Shown: positions 34,317 through 45,000, numbered from the stretch's first letter. The stretch is DNA of 64,000 nt from Clostridia bacterium (GCA_017394805.1 JAFPXC010000020.1:1-64000), one strand, 5' to 3'. Numbers and translations are program-made. The notes: generated from the sequence alone by a model not told the origin.

Positions 34317-35333
34317 ATGCTTGATTTGATTGAAAAAATTGTAGCAAAGAGTATCGCGCTCATCGAAGCCGCCAAGGATTTAAACGCGCTCAACGAAATC
34401 CGCGTCAAGATTTTGGGCAAGAACGGCGAGTATACCTCGGTTTTGCGCGGTATGAAAGACGTTTCGCCCCAAGATAAGCCGCGTTTGGGCAAGTTGATCA
34501 ACGAAGGCCGCGTCGAAATCGAAGGGTTGATCGCCAAGAAAGAGGCCGCCTTCAAGGCCGCCGAACTCGAGCGCAAACTCAAGAAAGAGACCGTGGACGT
34601 CACGTTGGACGCCCCCGTCGAGGTGGGTAGCGTGCACCCCATCACTTCGGTCATCAACGAAGTGACCGATATCTTCGTGGGGTTGGGCTTCACCGCCGTC
34701 GAAGGCTCGGAGGTCGAGAGCGACTACTATAACTTCCAACTGATGAATATTCCGCCCGATCATCCCGCGAGAGATATGCAGGATACCTTTTACGTGAGCG
34801 ACAGCACCTTGTTGCGCACGCATACTTCGCCTATGCAGGCGCACACGATGATGAGTCAGCAACCGCCTATCCGCATTATCGTGCCCGGCAAGGTCTACAG
34901 AGCGGACGACGACGCCACGCATAGCCCCATCTTCCACCAGATTGAGGGCTTGGTGGTGGATAAGGATATCTCTTTGGCGCACCTCAAAGGTACGCTGGAT
35001 ATGGTGGCCAAGGCCCTCTTCAACGCCGAGACCAAGACGCGATTCCGTCCCTCGTATTTCCCCTTTACCGAGCCGTCGGTCGAGGTGGACGTCAGCTGCT
35101 GTATGTGCGGCGGCAAAGGGTGCCGCTTGTGCAAGGGCACGGGCTGGCTGGAAATATTGGGCGCGGGCGTGGTCAATCCCGTCGTCTTGGACAACTGCGG
35201 CATAGATTCCACCGTCTATTCGGGCATCGCGTTCGGCTTGGGCGTGGATCGTATCGCCATGATCAAATACGGCATTCCCGACATTCGCAGTTTGTACGAG
35301 AATGACGTGCGCTTCTTGCGCAAGTACAAATAA
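34317..35333 (+). CDS. pheS: Phenylalanyl-tRNA synthetase alpha subunit
   Basis: 338 residues, full length. N-terminal coiled coil, then class II core with GSVHPITSVINEV, HPARDMQDTFYV, LLRTHTSPMQ (motif 2 region), FHQIEGLVVD, RPSYFPFTEPSVEVDV and GLGVDRIAMIKYGI (motif 3). It forms an alpha2-beta2 enzyme with PheT, 12 bases downstream. Confidence 0.97.
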   Translation: MLDLIEKIVAKSIALIEAAKDLNALNEIRVKILGKNGEYTSVLRGMKDVSPQDKPRLGKLINEGRVEIEGLIAKKEAAFKAAELERKLKKETVDVTLDAPVEVGSVHPITSVINEVTDIFVGLGFTAVEGSEVESDYYNFQLMNIPPDHPARDMQDTFYVSDSTLLRTHTSPMQAHTMMSQQPPIRIIVPGKVYRADDDATHSPIFHQIEGLVVDKDISLAHLKGTLDMVAKALFNAETKTRFRPSYFPFTEPSVEVDVSCCMCGGKGCRLCKGTGWLEILGAGVVNPVVLDNCGIDSTVYSGIAFGLGVDRIAMIKYGIPDIRSLYENDVRFLRKYK

Positions 35334-35345
35334 GGGGGTAGTAGT

Positions 35346-37748
35346 ATGAAAGTACCGTATAGCTGGTTGAAAGATTTTGTGGATATCGACGTCACCCCTT
35401 TGGAACTCGCGGACAAATTGGTCAAGGCGGGGTTCGAAATCGAAGAGATCATCGATTTGGAAAAGCAGTACGTCAACATCGTGGTGGGCTTGATCGAAGA
35501 GATCGAGCCGCATCCCAACGCCAATAAACTGCAAATATGCAAAATCAACGTGGGCGAGAAGGGCGTAAGACAAATCGTCACGGGCGCCAAGAACGTGGCC
35601 GTGGGCGATTACGTCCCCGTGTGCCTGGACGGCGCCGTGTTGCCCGACGGCAAGGAGATCCGCACGGGCGAGTTGCGCGGCGTGCTGAGCGAAGGTATGC
35701 TGTGCGGCGGTAGCGAACTCGACCTCAACGACTCGGACTACGAGGGCGCGGGCTTCGACGGCATCTTTATCCTCAACAAGGCGTTCGACGTGTCCAAGTT
35801 GACATTGGGTATGGATATCAACGAGGTCATCGACACCAAGGACGTGGTGCTGGACGTGGGCGTGACGGCCAACCGTCCCGATACCAACAGCATCGTGGGC
35901 ATCGCGCGCGAAGTCGCCGCAGTGCTCGATAAACCGCTGAAACCTTTTGCCTTTGGCAAAACCGAGGAGAAAGGCGACGTGAAAGAGATGATCAAAGTGA
36001 CCGTGGAAGACAAGACGCTTTGCCCCCGCTATATGATCAAGGGCGTCAAAGATATCGTCGTCAAGCCCTCTCCCGCGATTATTCGCCGCAGATTGCGCAA
36101 GGTGGGCATTCGCCCCATCAACAATATAGTTGACGTCACCAATTACGTGCTGATCGAGATCGGTCAACCCATGCACGCCTTCGATTACGACCGCTTGGCC
36201 GACGGGCAAATCGTCGTTAGACGCGCCAAAGAGGGCGAGCATATCGTCACGTTGGACGGCAAAGACAACGCGTTGAACCCCGAAAACCTCGTCATTTGCA
36301 ATTCCACTGCGCCCATGGCTTTGGCGGGTGTGATGGGCGGTCTCAATTCGGGCATCGAAGAGAGCACCAAGACCATTTTGCTGGAATCCGCTCGCTTCAA
36401 ACGCGACAATATCCGCCGCACGAGCAAAGCGCTGGGCATTCGCAGCGATTCTTCCGCCCGCTTCGAGAAGGGCATCGACTTCATCAGTCAGGAGTGGGGC
36501 GTGGCGCGTGCCGTGCAACTCATCACCGAACAGGCGGCGGGCGTCGCCGTGGGCGGCGTGTGGGACGTGTTCGACGGCAATACCGACGAGCGCACCATTA
36601 CGGTGAAAGCGTCCAAAGTCAATACCATTCTGGGTATCGAAATAGACAAAAAGACCATGGCCGACATTCTCAACCGTCTGCAACTGCGGACGGTGGTGAA
36701 AGGCGACGACCTCGTCATCACGGTGCCGCAATACCGCGAGGATATCCAAAACGCCAACGATATCGCCGAAGAGGTCATTCGCCTCTACGGCTACGACAAT
36801 ATCGTTTCGACGCCGTTGGACGGCAAGAAACAAACGCACGGCGGCGTGAGCGACAACGTCAAATGGCTGGGCAAAGTGAAGAATCTGTTGTCGGGCGTGG
36901 CGGCCTATCACGAGATCGTGTCGTATAGTTTCATCTCGCCCAAAGCGTGGGATATGCTGCGCTTGCCCGAGGACGACGACCGCCGCAACTGCATCACTTT
37001 GCTCAATCCTTTGGGCGAAGAATTGTCGGTCATGCGCACGACGTTGCTGCATTCTATGCTCAAAACCGTGGCGCTCAACCAAACGAGGAGCAACAAATCC
37101 GTCAAATTGTACGAGGCGGCCAAGACCTATCATCCCGCCATTGACGCGCCCTCTACCGAGATTTTGCGCCTGATGATCGCCGAGACGGGGGAGAAATGCG
37201 ATTTCTACAGCATCAAAAACACCGTTCGCGCGGTGGCGGACAAACTCAACGTCAAAATCGAAGTGCTGCCCAAGACCTATCCGTATTTGCACCCCGGCAG
37301 AAGCGCCGCCGTGATGCTCAACGGGCAGGAGATCGGCTATATCGGCGAAGTGCATCCTTCGGTTGCTGCCGACTATGACCTTTCGGGCCGAGTTTACGCG
37401 GCCGAATTGACGCTGGCGCCCTTGTTCGAGGCGGCGACGCCTTTCCTCGCTTTTGAGGCGATTCCCAAATATCCCGCGATCAACCGCGACTTGGCGTTCG
37501 TCTTGCGTAAGGAAATTTTGGCCAAGGATATATTGGACGTCGTGAAAAAGAGCGCGGGCGACAAGTTGGAATCCGCCGAGATCTTCGACGTGTACGAAGG
37601 GGCGGCGTTGCCGCTGGGTACCAAGAGCGTGGCCGTGGCGTTGACCTTCCGCGACAAGGAGCGTACTCTGGTGGACGCCGAGGTCGTGGCCGCCGTAGAC
37701 GATATCCTCGCGGCGATGAAGGATACCTTCGGCGCTTCTCTACGATAG
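35346..37748 (+). CDS. pheT: Phenylalanyl-tRNA synthetase beta subunit
   Basis: 800 residues, full length. tRNA-binding OB domain (about 40-150, VGLIEEIEPHPNANKLQICKI as start), B3/B4 editing region with DVTANRPDTNS-like VTANRPDTNSIVGIARE and IVDVTNYVLIEIGQPMHAFD, B5 domain, and the C-terminal FDX-ACB domain with FPAINRDLAFV-like YPAINRDLAFVL. Full complement of domains. Confidence 0.97.
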   Translation: MKVPYSWLKDFVDIDVTPLELADKLVKAGFEIEEIIDLEKQYVNIVVGLIEEIEPHPNANKLQICKINVGEKGVRQIVTGAKNVAVGDYVPVCLDGAVLPDGKEIRTGELRGVLSEGMLCGGSELDLNDSDYEGAGFDGIFILNKAFDVSKLTLGMDINEVIDTKDVVLDVGVTANRPDTNSIVGIAREVAAVLDKPLKPFAFGKTEEKGDVKEMIKVTVEDKTLCPRYMIKGVKDIVVKPSPAIIRRRLRKVGIRPINNIVDVTNYVLIEIGQPMHAFDYDRLADGQIVVRRAKEGEHIVTLDGKDNALNPENLVICNSTAPMALAGVMGGLNSGIEESTKTILLESARFKRDNIRRTSKALGIRSDSSARFEKGIDFISQEWGVARAVQLITEQAAGVAVGGVWDVFDGNTDERTITVKASKVNTILGIEIDKKTMADILNRLQLRTVVKGDDLVITVPQYREDIQNANDIAEEVIRLYGYDNIVSTPLDGKKQTHGGVSDNVKWLGKVKNLLSGVAAYHEIVSYSFISPKAWDMLRLPEDDDRRNCITLLNPLGEELSVMRTTLLHSMLKTVALNQTRSNKSVKLYEAAKTYHPAIDAPSTEILRLMIAETGEKCDFYSIKNTVRAVADKLNVKIEVLPKTYPYLHPGRSAAVMLNGQEIGYIGEVHPSVAADYDLSGRVYAAELTLAPLFEAATPFLAFEAIPKYPAINRDLAFVLRKEILAKDILDVVKKSAGDKLESAEIFDVYEGAALPLGTKSVAVALTFRDKERTLVDAEVVAAVDDILAAMKDTFGASLR

Positions 37749-37752
37749 AAAT

Positions 37753-40095
37753 ATGAACGAAAAAGTATTGCAGTCGCTCGGATACGACAAGATAATGCAA
37801 CGCGTGGCCGCTTTTGCGCAAAGTGAAAGCGGCAAATCTATTTTGCTGGCCACCGTGCCCAATACGTGTTTTGGTGAATGCGATACTATGCTCAAAGAGA
37901 CCGCTGAGGCCGATAGATTGCTGTACGAACACGGTATTCACCCCTCTTTGGGCGTGGAAAACGTGACCGAGCAGTTGGAATTGGCCAAAAAAGGCTTTAT
38001 GCTGGGTATGGGCGACTTGCTCAAAGTGTCGCAGGTTTTACGCGTCAGCAGCGCCGCCAAGCAGAGTATCGGGCATACGAGCGCCGAGGCGCCCTTGTTG
38101 AAGGCGTACGCCGCCAGAATATTTACGGCGGATAGTTTGCAGGCCGCCATCGACCTCGCCATCATCAGCGATACCGAGATGAGCGACAATGCGTCGCCCA
38201 AGTTGGCCTCGATACGACAGGCCATCAAACGCGGTAACGAGCGCTTGAAAGAGAAAATACAGTCCTTCATTACCACCAAGGCGTATGCGCCGTATTTGCA
38301 AGAGGCGTTGGTGACCAAGCGTGACGACCGCTATGTCATTCCCGTCAAATCCGACTTCCGCGGTCAAATAAAAGGATTGATCCACGACCAATCCGCGAGC
38401 GGTCAAACGGTGTACGTCGAGCCTTTGGAAGTGGTGGAGATGAACAACGAACTCAAACAACTTTCCATCGACGAGCACAAAGAAATAGAGCGTATTTTGC
38501 TGGACTTCACGGCACGCGTGGGGTTGATAGCGGATCCGTTGGCCGTCAATCTGGAAGTCATCGTCGCCTTGGACGTCATTTTCGCCCGCGCCATTTACGG
38601 CCATACCATCGACGGCACCATGCCCCGCTTGAACGAGCGAGGGTACGTGCGTATTCGCAAAGGGCGGCATCCGCTCATCGAAAAGCACAAGGTGGTGGCC
38701 AATACGGTGGAATTGGGCGGCGACTTCGATATTCTGTTGGTGACCGGCCCTAATACGGGCGGCAAAACGGTCACGCTGAAATTGACGGGGCTTTGCTGTT
38801 TGATGGCGGAGAGCGGGTTGTTTATCCCCGCCGAGCCCGATAGCGACGTGGCCGTATTCCAAAACGTGTTGACCGACATCGGCGACGAGCAGAGTATCGA
38901 GCAAAACCTGTCCACCTTCTCCTCGCACATGAGCAACGTGGTGTATATGGTCAGGCACGCCGACGAAAATACCTTGGCGCTCATCGACGAGTTGGGCGCG
39001 GGTACAGACCCCGAGCAGGGTGCGGCTCTGGCCGTGGCCATCACCGATTGTTTGCGCGAAAAAGGCGTCAAAGCGGTGATCACCACCCACTACGGCGCAC
39101 TCAAAGAATATGCCTATTCCACCCAAAGGGTGGAAAACGCCTCGATGGACTTCGATCCCGATACGTACGAGCCGCTGTATAAGTTAATCATCGGCGTGCC
39201 CGGTACGAGCAACGCTTTCGAGATAGCGAGGAAGTTGGGGTTGGACGAGCAAATCGTGCAAAACGCCGCTTCGGGCGTCAAAGAAGGTAGCGTGCGCTTC
39301 GAGGACGTGCTGATGCGCGCCGACCAAATGCGCCGCAAAGCGCAGGAAGAGTTGGACGAAAACAGGCGGTTGAACGCCGAATTGGAAGAGGAGATCCGCC
39401 GCACCAAGCAAGAGCAAAACAAGTTGCAGGCCGAGGTGGACAAACTCAATCAAAACGCCCGTCGCGAGGTGCGCAGGCTGGTGGATATCGCCTTGGCCGA
39501 AGTCAACGAGATAGTGGACGAACTGAAGAAACTACTGGACGAGCCGCAGCAATCGGGGTATTTTAAGGCTACACAACTGCGCAAAAAACTCGAACGAATC
39601 ACGGTCGAAGAGGAAGAGGCGGACGACGATCCGCCCATGACCGACGACGAGCCGAAGCCGGGCGACAAGGTGTTCGTGCTCAAATTCCGCAAGGAAGCCG
39701 TGCTGAACAGCATTACCAAGAACGGCGAATACGTCGTGTCGATGGGCAATTTGAAAAGCATCGTCAAACCGTCAGAGGTCAAAAAACTGCTTGTGCAAAA
39801 AGAAGCGGCGCCCGAAAAACCCATTCGCAAGCAAGTGACCTTGGGAAACGCGCGCGTCAAGCGCGAGTTGTATCTCTTGGGTTGCACGGTGGACGAAGCC
39901 TTGTATCGGTTGGAGAACTTCCTCGACGAGGCCGACGCCGCCAAGGTGGAAGAGGTCAAAATCATACACGGGTTGGGTACGGGCGCGTTGCGCAACGCCA
40001 TTTGGGAGTACCTCAACGAGTCCGACGTGTTCAGTTTCCGCGCGGGAAAGCAGGGTGAGGGCGGTCAAGGCGTGACCTATGTGCGATTGAGATGA
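37753..40095 (+). CDS. mutS2: MutS2 endonuclease/ATPase
   Basis: 780 residues. Core and clamp helices, ATPase domain with LVTGPNTGGKTVTLK (about 330) and LIDELGAGTDPEQGAAL (about 411), a coiled coil (about 505-600) and a C-terminal Smr nuclease domain (VDEALYRLENFLDEA, KIIHGLGTGALR). MutS2 limits recombination and acts on collided ribosomes. Overlaps the next gene by 4 bases. Confidence 0.96.
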   Translation: MNEKVLQSLGYDKIMQRVAAFAQSESGKSILLATVPNTCFGECDTMLKETAEADRLLYEHGIHPSLGVENVTEQLELAKKGFMLGMGDLLKVSQVLRVSSAAKQSIGHTSAEAPLLKAYAARIFTADSLQAAIDLAIISDTEMSDNASPKLASIRQAIKRGNERLKEKIQSFITTKAYAPYLQEALVTKRDDRYVIPVKSDFRGQIKGLIHDQSASGQTVYVEPLEVVEMNNELKQLSIDEHKEIERILLDFTARVGLIADPLAVNLEVIVALDVIFARAIYGHTIDGTMPRLNERGYVRIRKGRHPLIEKHKVVANTVELGGDFDILLVTGPNTGGKTVTLKLTGLCCLMAESGLFIPAEPDSDVAVFQNVLTDIGDEQSIEQNLSTFSSHMSNVVYMVRHADENTLALIDELGAGTDPEQGAALAVAITDCLREKGVKAVITTHYGALKEYAYSTQRVENASMDFDPDTYEPLYKLIIGVPGTSNAFEIARKLGLDEQIVQNAASGVKEGSVRFEDVLMRADQMRRKAQEELDENRRLNAELEEEIRRTKQEQNKLQAEVDKLNQNARREVRRLVDIALAEVNEIVDELKKLLDEPQQSGYFKATQLRKKLERITVEEEEADDDPPMTDDEPKPGDKVFVLKFRKEAVLNSITKNGEYVVSMGNLKSIVKPSEVKKLLVQKEAAPEKPIRKQVTLGNARVKRELYLLGCTVDEALYRLENFLDEADAAKVEEVKIIHGLGTGALRNAIWEYLNESDVFSFRAGKQGEGGQGVTYVRLR

Positions 40096-40550
40096 CCTAC
40101 TACGAGTATTTGTTGCCCAATCAAAATCACGGCTTGATCATGCTGAAGCGTGCGTTTTTGCTGATGGCCGCCTTTAACTTCGTCACGGGGCTTGCGGCGG
40201 GTATCGTTGCCGCCATCATCAACTGGGTGTTCGTCTTCGTGCCGCTGGTGTGGTTTTTGTTGGGCTTCGTGTACGGCAATATCGCGTATTTGTTCGTCAC
40301 CGATTACAAATACGTCTACGACAACGGCACCTTCGCCATCTACAAACACCGCAAATACGGCAAATACCGCTTGGTGATGCAAGCCGCCGTCACCGATTTG
40401 GACTGGGACTTAACGACGTATAGCAAGCAAAAACAATGCACCAATACGGCCGCTACGACCAAATTCGTCTGCCAAGACGTACTGTACTTCGTAACGGTGG
40501 ACGACTATATGCAATCTATACTCAAAGGAGAAATCAATGTATCTCGATAA
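40092..40550 (+). CDS. Membrane protein, two helices and PH-like C-terminus (hypothetical)
   Basis: 152 residues. Two hydrophobic segments (about 17-60) and a soluble region with strands (about 70-150, YLFVTDYKYVYDNGTFAIYK). The architecture resembles the protein at 2161. It overlaps mutS2 and the desulfurase start (14 bases), so it is co-translated. No known function. Confidence 0.75.
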   Translation: MTYYEYLLPNQNHGLIMLKRAFLLMAAFNFVTGLAAGIVAAIINWVFVFVPLVWFLLGFVYGNIAYLFVTDYKYVYDNGTFAIYKHRKYGKYRLVMQAAVTDLDWDLTTYSKQKQCTNTAATTKFVCQDVLYFVTVDDYMQSILKGEINVSR

Positions 40551-41664
40551 TGCCGCGACGACGAAATTGCTGCCCGAAGTGGTCGATATCGTGCAAAAAT
40601 ACGGCTGTGAGCAGTTCTATAACCCATCCGCTTTGTACGGCGAAGCCATAGCGGTCAACCGCGCGTTGAACGCGCAAAGGGGCGTTTTGGCCAAGGCGTT
40701 GGGCGTGACGGCGGACTGCATCGTCTATACTTCGTGCGGTTCGGAGAGCGACAACGCCGCCTTGTTGGCCACGCGCAAGAAAAAGGGCGGCAGGGTGATC
40801 GTTTCGGCCGCCGAGCACGCCGCCGTGTACCAAACCGCGGAAGCCTTGCGCCAAATGGGCTACGACGTGAAGTATTGCCCCGTGGACGGTTGCGGCAAAG
40901 TGATTGAAGAGGAATTCGTCAAGTTGCTCGACCAAAACACCGTGTTGGTGAGCGTGATGCACGTCAACAACGAAACGGGCGCGGTCAACGACGTGCGCAG
41001 ACTGTGCGAGTTGACCAAGAGATACGACGAGTCCATCCTGTTCCATGCGGACGGCGTGCAGGCGTTCGGGCATATCAAGGTCAATCTGCGCGCGTTGGGC
41101 GTGGACTTGTATTCGGTCAGCGGACACAAGATCGGCGCGCCCAAGGGTGTGGGCGCTTTGTACGTCAAAAGCGGCGTATCCATGCAGCCCATCGTCTACG
41201 GCGGCGGGCAGGAGAGCGGCTTGCGCTCGGGCACGGAAAACGCCATAGGCATCGCCGCGCTAAGCGCGTGCGCCGAGAAGTATCTTGCTATGCAAGATAA
41301 ACTGCGCGAAAAAGGCGCGGAACTGCGGACGCGTGCGCTTGATTTCGTCACTTCGCACGAGGGGTGCAAACTGCTGTCTCCCGAGAATGGTGCGCCGCAT
41401 ATCCTCACGATGGCTTTCGAGCGCGTGCGCGGAGAAGTGATGATGCACGAGTTGGAGGGATACGGCATTACGGTAGGCATCGGCTCGGCGTGTTCGTCCA
41501 AGAAAGGCACGGCGCGTATCCCCAAGGCGCTGGGGCTTGCGGGCGGCTATGAGATGGGAATGGTGCGCATCAGCATCAATCCCTTCGACGAGTACGATTG
41601 GGACTACTTGTTTGAAAAAATGCACGAAGCGTACGTCAAATTGAGCAGATTCGTGCGCGTATAG
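40537..41664 (+). CDS. Cysteine desulfurase (NifS/IscS family)
   Basis: 375 residues. PLP enzyme: YLDNAATTKLLPEV at the N-terminus, HVNNETGAVND, PLP-lysine in SVSGHKIGAPKG (about 206), and active-site cysteine in GIGSACSSKKG (about 322). Direct neighbour of thiI, the arrangement seen for desulfurases that feed tRNA 4-thiouridine synthesis. AAGGAG precedes the ATG. Confidence 0.94.
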   Translation: MYLDNAATTKLLPEVVDIVQKYGCEQFYNPSALYGEAIAVNRALNAQRGVLAKALGVTADCIVYTSCGSESDNAALLATRKKKGGRVIVSAAEHAAVYQTAEALRQMGYDVKYCPVDGCGKVIEEEFVKLLDQNTVLVSVMHVNNETGAVNDVRRLCELTKRYDESILFHADGVQAFGHIKVNLRALGVDLYSVSGHKIGAPKGVGALYVKSGVSMQPIVYGGGQESGLRSGTENAIGIAALSACAEKYLAMQDKLREKGAELRTRALDFVTSHEGCKLLSPENGAPHILTMAFERVRGEVMMHELEGYGITVGIGSACSSKKGTARIPKALGLAGGYEMGMVRISINPFDEYDWDYLFEKMHEAYVKLSRFVRV

Positions 41665-41673
41665 CGAGGAAAT

Positions 41674-42837
41674 ATGAAAAAAGTCATTTTGTTGAGATAC
41701 GGCGAGATATATTTGAAGGGGCGCAACCGCTCCTATTTCGAGCGCTGTCTTTTGGATAATATCAAAGAAGTGCTGTCCGGCTACGACTGCAAGGTCGTCA
41801 AGATGCAGGGGCGGTATTCGGTGGAGGATTTCGACGCGGATCTGACCGAGGAGATCGTGGACAAATTGCGCAAAGTGTTCGGCTTGCATTCGCTGTCCAT
41901 TGCGGCGGTCGTGCCGAGCGATATTCCGTCCATCGGTGCTATATGCGCAGAGGCGGCGCCCGACAAAGGCTCTTTCCGCATTACGGTCAATCGCGCGGAT
42001 AAGTCCATCGCCCTGACTTCTATTCAAATCGCCGCCGAGTTGGGCGGGTACGTATTGGAAGCGCACCCCGACCTGAAAGTAGACTTGCATACGCCCGACA
42101 AGGAAATTCGCGTGGACTTACGCGAAAATCATACGGCCTACGTCTTCACGGACGTCGTTGCGGCGGCGGGCGGTATGCCCGTGGGCTGTAGCGGCAAGGG
42201 GATCGTGCTGTTGTCGGGCGGTATCGACAGCCCCGTGGCGGCCTATCGCATGGCCAAGCGCGGTATGAAATTGTGCGCCGTACACTTCCACAGTTATCCC
42301 TACACCAGCTTGATGGCCAAAGAGAAGACCTTGGACTTGGCGCGTATCCTCACCGCCTACACAGGGGATATGGACGTGTACGTGGTGCCGTTTACCGAGG
42401 TGCAGTTGGCCATTCACGAGCATTGTCCCGCCGAATATATGATCACCATAATGCGCCGTATCATGATGCGCATCGCCGAGCGCTTGGCCAAGGCGCACAA
42501 GTGCGGCTCCATCATCACGGGCGAGAGTCTGGCACAGGTGGCGTCGCAAACGCAGGAGAGTATTTTGGTGACCAATTCGGTCGTGGAGTCCCTGCCCGTG
42601 TTCCGTCCGCTCATCGGTATGGACAAAGAGGAAATCATCGTCACTGCGCGTGAAATCGGCACCTTCGACACGAGCATTTTGCCCTACGAGGATTGCTGTA
42701 CCGTGTTTTTGCCCAAGAATCCCGTTATTCGCCCCGAGTTGGCGCTCATCGAGGCCGCCGAGAGCAAATTGGACGTGGAAAGCTTGATAGCGGACGCTTT
42801 GGCCAACGTCGAATACCATCGTATCGAAAGAGAATAA
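41674..42837 (+). CDS. thiI: tRNA 4-thiouridine synthetase ThiI
   Basis: 387 residues. NFLD/THUMP N-terminal part (RYGEIYLKGRNRSYFE), then a PP-loop ATPase domain with VLLSGGIDSPVAAYRMAKRG (about 179). No C-terminal rhodanese domain, which fits the Bacillus-type enzyme that takes sulfur from the neighbouring desulfurase. AGGA upstream. Ends convergently with the PBP gene. Confidence 0.95.
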   Translation: MKKVILLRYGEIYLKGRNRSYFERCLLDNIKEVLSGYDCKVVKMQGRYSVEDFDADLTEEIVDKLRKVFGLHSLSIAAVVPSDIPSIGAICAEAAPDKGSFRITVNRADKSIALTSIQIAAELGGYVLEAHPDLKVDLHTPDKEIRVDLRENHTAYVFTDVVAAAGGMPVGCSGKGIVLLSGGIDSPVAAYRMAKRGMKLCAVHFHSYPYTSLMAKEKTLDLARILTAYTGDMDVYVVPFTEVQLAIHEHCPAEYMITIMRRIMMRIAERLAKAHKCGSIITGESLAQVASQTQESILVTNSVVESLPVFRPLIGMDKEEIIVTAREIGTFDTSILPYEDCCTVFLPKNPVIRPELALIEAAESKLDVESLIADALANVEYHRIERE

Positions 42838-45000
42838 TCAAACGATCATTACGCGCTCTATCGCGCCGTAGACGTCCGTTTTTCCGTGCAATATCGGCTT
42901 TATGCACCACCAACCCGCACCCATTGGATAGCGCTTGGCGGTGCTTTTTTCGTCCGTGGGGCGTATTTCGTCTATGAGATAGGTGCTAAATCCGTTGTCG
43001 TAGAACACTTGGTAGGAGCAGAGAGCCTGCGGTGTAAGAGTAAGGCAAATCTCGTCGCCTTCCACCGTGAACGCACCCTCGACCGAAGGCGGCGTTTCGA
43101 ACAGGAGTGACTGCGGCGCCCGATAGGTGGACTTGGCGAGGATACGCTTTCGGTACTTGGTGGGTACGTTGGGAGAGGCCGTGAGCACCGTGCCAGCCGT
43201 TTCGTACGAGTATTGGTCTATTTCGAGATCGACGACGCTATCGGGGCGCGTGAAATCACGCGGCGCGAAGGGGGCAAACATCGCCTTGACAATGGTGGTC
43301 GTACCGCCGCCGCCCGAGACCGTGGTCATTTTGTCCTCGGCCATAGAGAGGTTTCCCGCCCAAGCGATGCAGACCGCTTGGGGCGTGTAGGCCGCGCACC
43401 AAGCGTCAGAGTTGGCGCCTTTGCATTCCACCGTGCCCGTTTTGGCCGCGATGGGTATGGACAGTTCGCCGAGTTTTTTCGCCGTGCCCGTGCGCGCGGT
43501 TTCGCACAGCATATCCGTGACGAGGTAGGCGGTAGACGGGGAGATAATCCGCTCGGCCGTCGTCGGTTTGTCGTATACGACCGTGCCGTCGGGCGCGACC
43601 ACTCTGCGGACGAAGGCGGCGCGTTGACGAATGCCGCCCGCCGCCAACGTGCAATACGCAGAGGTCAATTCGTCTATGGTGCTACCATACGTCAGCCCGC
43701 CCAAGGCAAGCCCCAAGTGCCTGTCTTTGCGGTGAAGGGGAATGCCGAAACGATTGATGAGGGCGAACGCATCGTCCAATCCCGCATAGCCGAGCGTCTT
43801 GACGGCCGCCACGTTGGAACTCTTGGCGAGGGCGTCGCGGGCGGTGATGCGTCCGTAGTAGACGTCGTGATAGTTGTGCGGCGTATAGTCGCCGAAGGAT
43901 TGCGGTCGGTCGTCCAAAATGGAATCGGGCAAAAGAAGGTCCTTTTCGATGGCCGAAGCGTAGACGAAGGGCTTGACGGTCGAACCGATTTGGCGGCGAA
44001 CGGCGGCGGCGTTTTCGTCAAAGGTGGCGCAAAAGGCCCGAATAGCGCCGTCGGTAGAGGCAAAAGCAAGCATATAGTCCGTGCCGTCTGCGAGCAAATT
44101 GCTTTGAAAAATCGCCTGTGCGCGCGCTTGTGTCTCGGGGTCGCAATAGGTGTACACGGTGTAGCCCTCGGTGAGCGCGTTGGTGTCTATGCCCGTCATT
44201 CGCGCCGCCTCTTCTACGGCGTTAAGCCTGTACGTTTTGTATATATCACGCTGTCCGTCGGCAAGGCGCAGCGGCGCGTTTTTGCTCTTTTCGGCCTCTT
44301 CCTGCGAGATATAGCCTTGCTCGGCCATCAAATCCAAAATGCGGTTGCGCCGCGTTTGGTTGTTTTGGGGGTTGCGGACGGGAGAGTAGTGGGTGGGATT
44401 GACGGTCGTGGCGGCGATCGCCGCGCATTCCGCCGTCGTCAATTCGTCGAGGTCTTTGTCGAAATAGCCCTTGGCGGCCGATTTGACGCCGTAGTGACCG
44501 CCGCCCAAATAGATGACGTTGAGATACATCTCGAGGATTTCCTCTTTGGAATGGCTCTTTTCGAGTTCCAAGGCGAGTTTGGCCTCTTTTAGCTTGCGCT
44601 TCAAGGTTTTTTCTTGGCTGAGATGGGTGTTTTTGACGAGTTGACAGGTGATGGTGCTGGCGCCTTCCTTGGCGCCTTTGCGTTTGAGGTTGGCCCACAT
44701 AGCCCCCGCGATGCGCCGATAGTCCAGCCCGTGGTGGCGGTAAAAGCGCTTGTCTTCCACGGCGACGAAGGCGTCTACGAGCGCAGGGGGTATCTCGTCG
44801 AACGAGGCGTACGCGTTGGGCACGCCGATGGCGCGTCCGTCGTAGGCGAGTACGTTGACCGTGCGGTCTTTGCGCGTCAGTTTGCTTTCGTCGAGGGTGG
44901 CGTCCTTGGTGACGAAAAATACGCACGCGACCGCGACGAGCAGTCCCGCGAGCGTGACGAATAACAAGACTATAGTGGAGATTTTGAGAAACCGTTTCAT
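42838..45000 (-). CDS. Class A penicillin-binding protein (PBP1A-like)
   Basis: 720 residues. One N-terminal membrane anchor, glycosyltransferase domain with AVEDKRFYRHHGLDYRRI (catalytic Glu), GASTITCQLVKN and LEMYLNVIYLGGGHYGV, and a transpeptidase domain with the SxxK in IGSTVKPFVYA, SSN in ALAKSSNVAAV and KTGT in AAKTGTVE. It polymerises and cross-links peptidoglycan outside the membrane. The start at MKRFLKIST (45000) was chosen because the frame upstream is not protein-like. A Thr/Ser-rich C-terminal domain ends the protein. Confidence 0.93.
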   Translation of the reverse strand: MKRFLKISTIVLLFVTLAGLLVAVACVFFVTKDATLDESKLTRKDRTVNVLAYDGRAIGVPNAYASFDEIPPALVDAFVAVEDKRFYRHHGLDYRRIAGAMWANLKRKGAKEGASTITCQLVKNTHLSQEKTLKRKLKEAKLALELEKSHSKEEILEMYLNVIYLGGGHYGVKSAAKGYFDKDLDELTTAECAAIAATTVNPTHYSPVRNPQNNQTRRNRILDLMAEQGYISQEEAEKSKNAPLRLADGQRDIYKTYRLNAVEEAARMTGIDTNALTEGYTVYTYCDPETQARAQAIFQSNLLADGTDYMLAFASTDGAIRAFCATFDENAAAVRRQIGSTVKPFVYASAIEKDLLLPDSILDDRPQSFGDYTPHNYHDVYYGRITARDALAKSSNVAAVKTLGYAGLDDAFALINRFGIPLHRKDRHLGLALGGLTYGSTIDELTSAYCTLAAGGIRQRAAFVRRVVAPDGTVVYDKPTTAERIISPSTAYLVTDMLCETARTGTAKKLGELSIPIAAKTGTVECKGANSDAWCAAYTPQAVCIAWAGNLSMAEDKMTTVSGGGGTTTIVKAMFAPFAPRDFTRPDSVVDLEIDQYSYETAGTVLTASPNVPTKYRKRILAKSTYRAPQSLLFETPPSVEGAFTVEGDEICLTLTPQALCSYQVFYDNGFSTYLIDEIRPTDEKSTAKRYPMGAGWWCIKPILHGKTDVYGAIERVMIV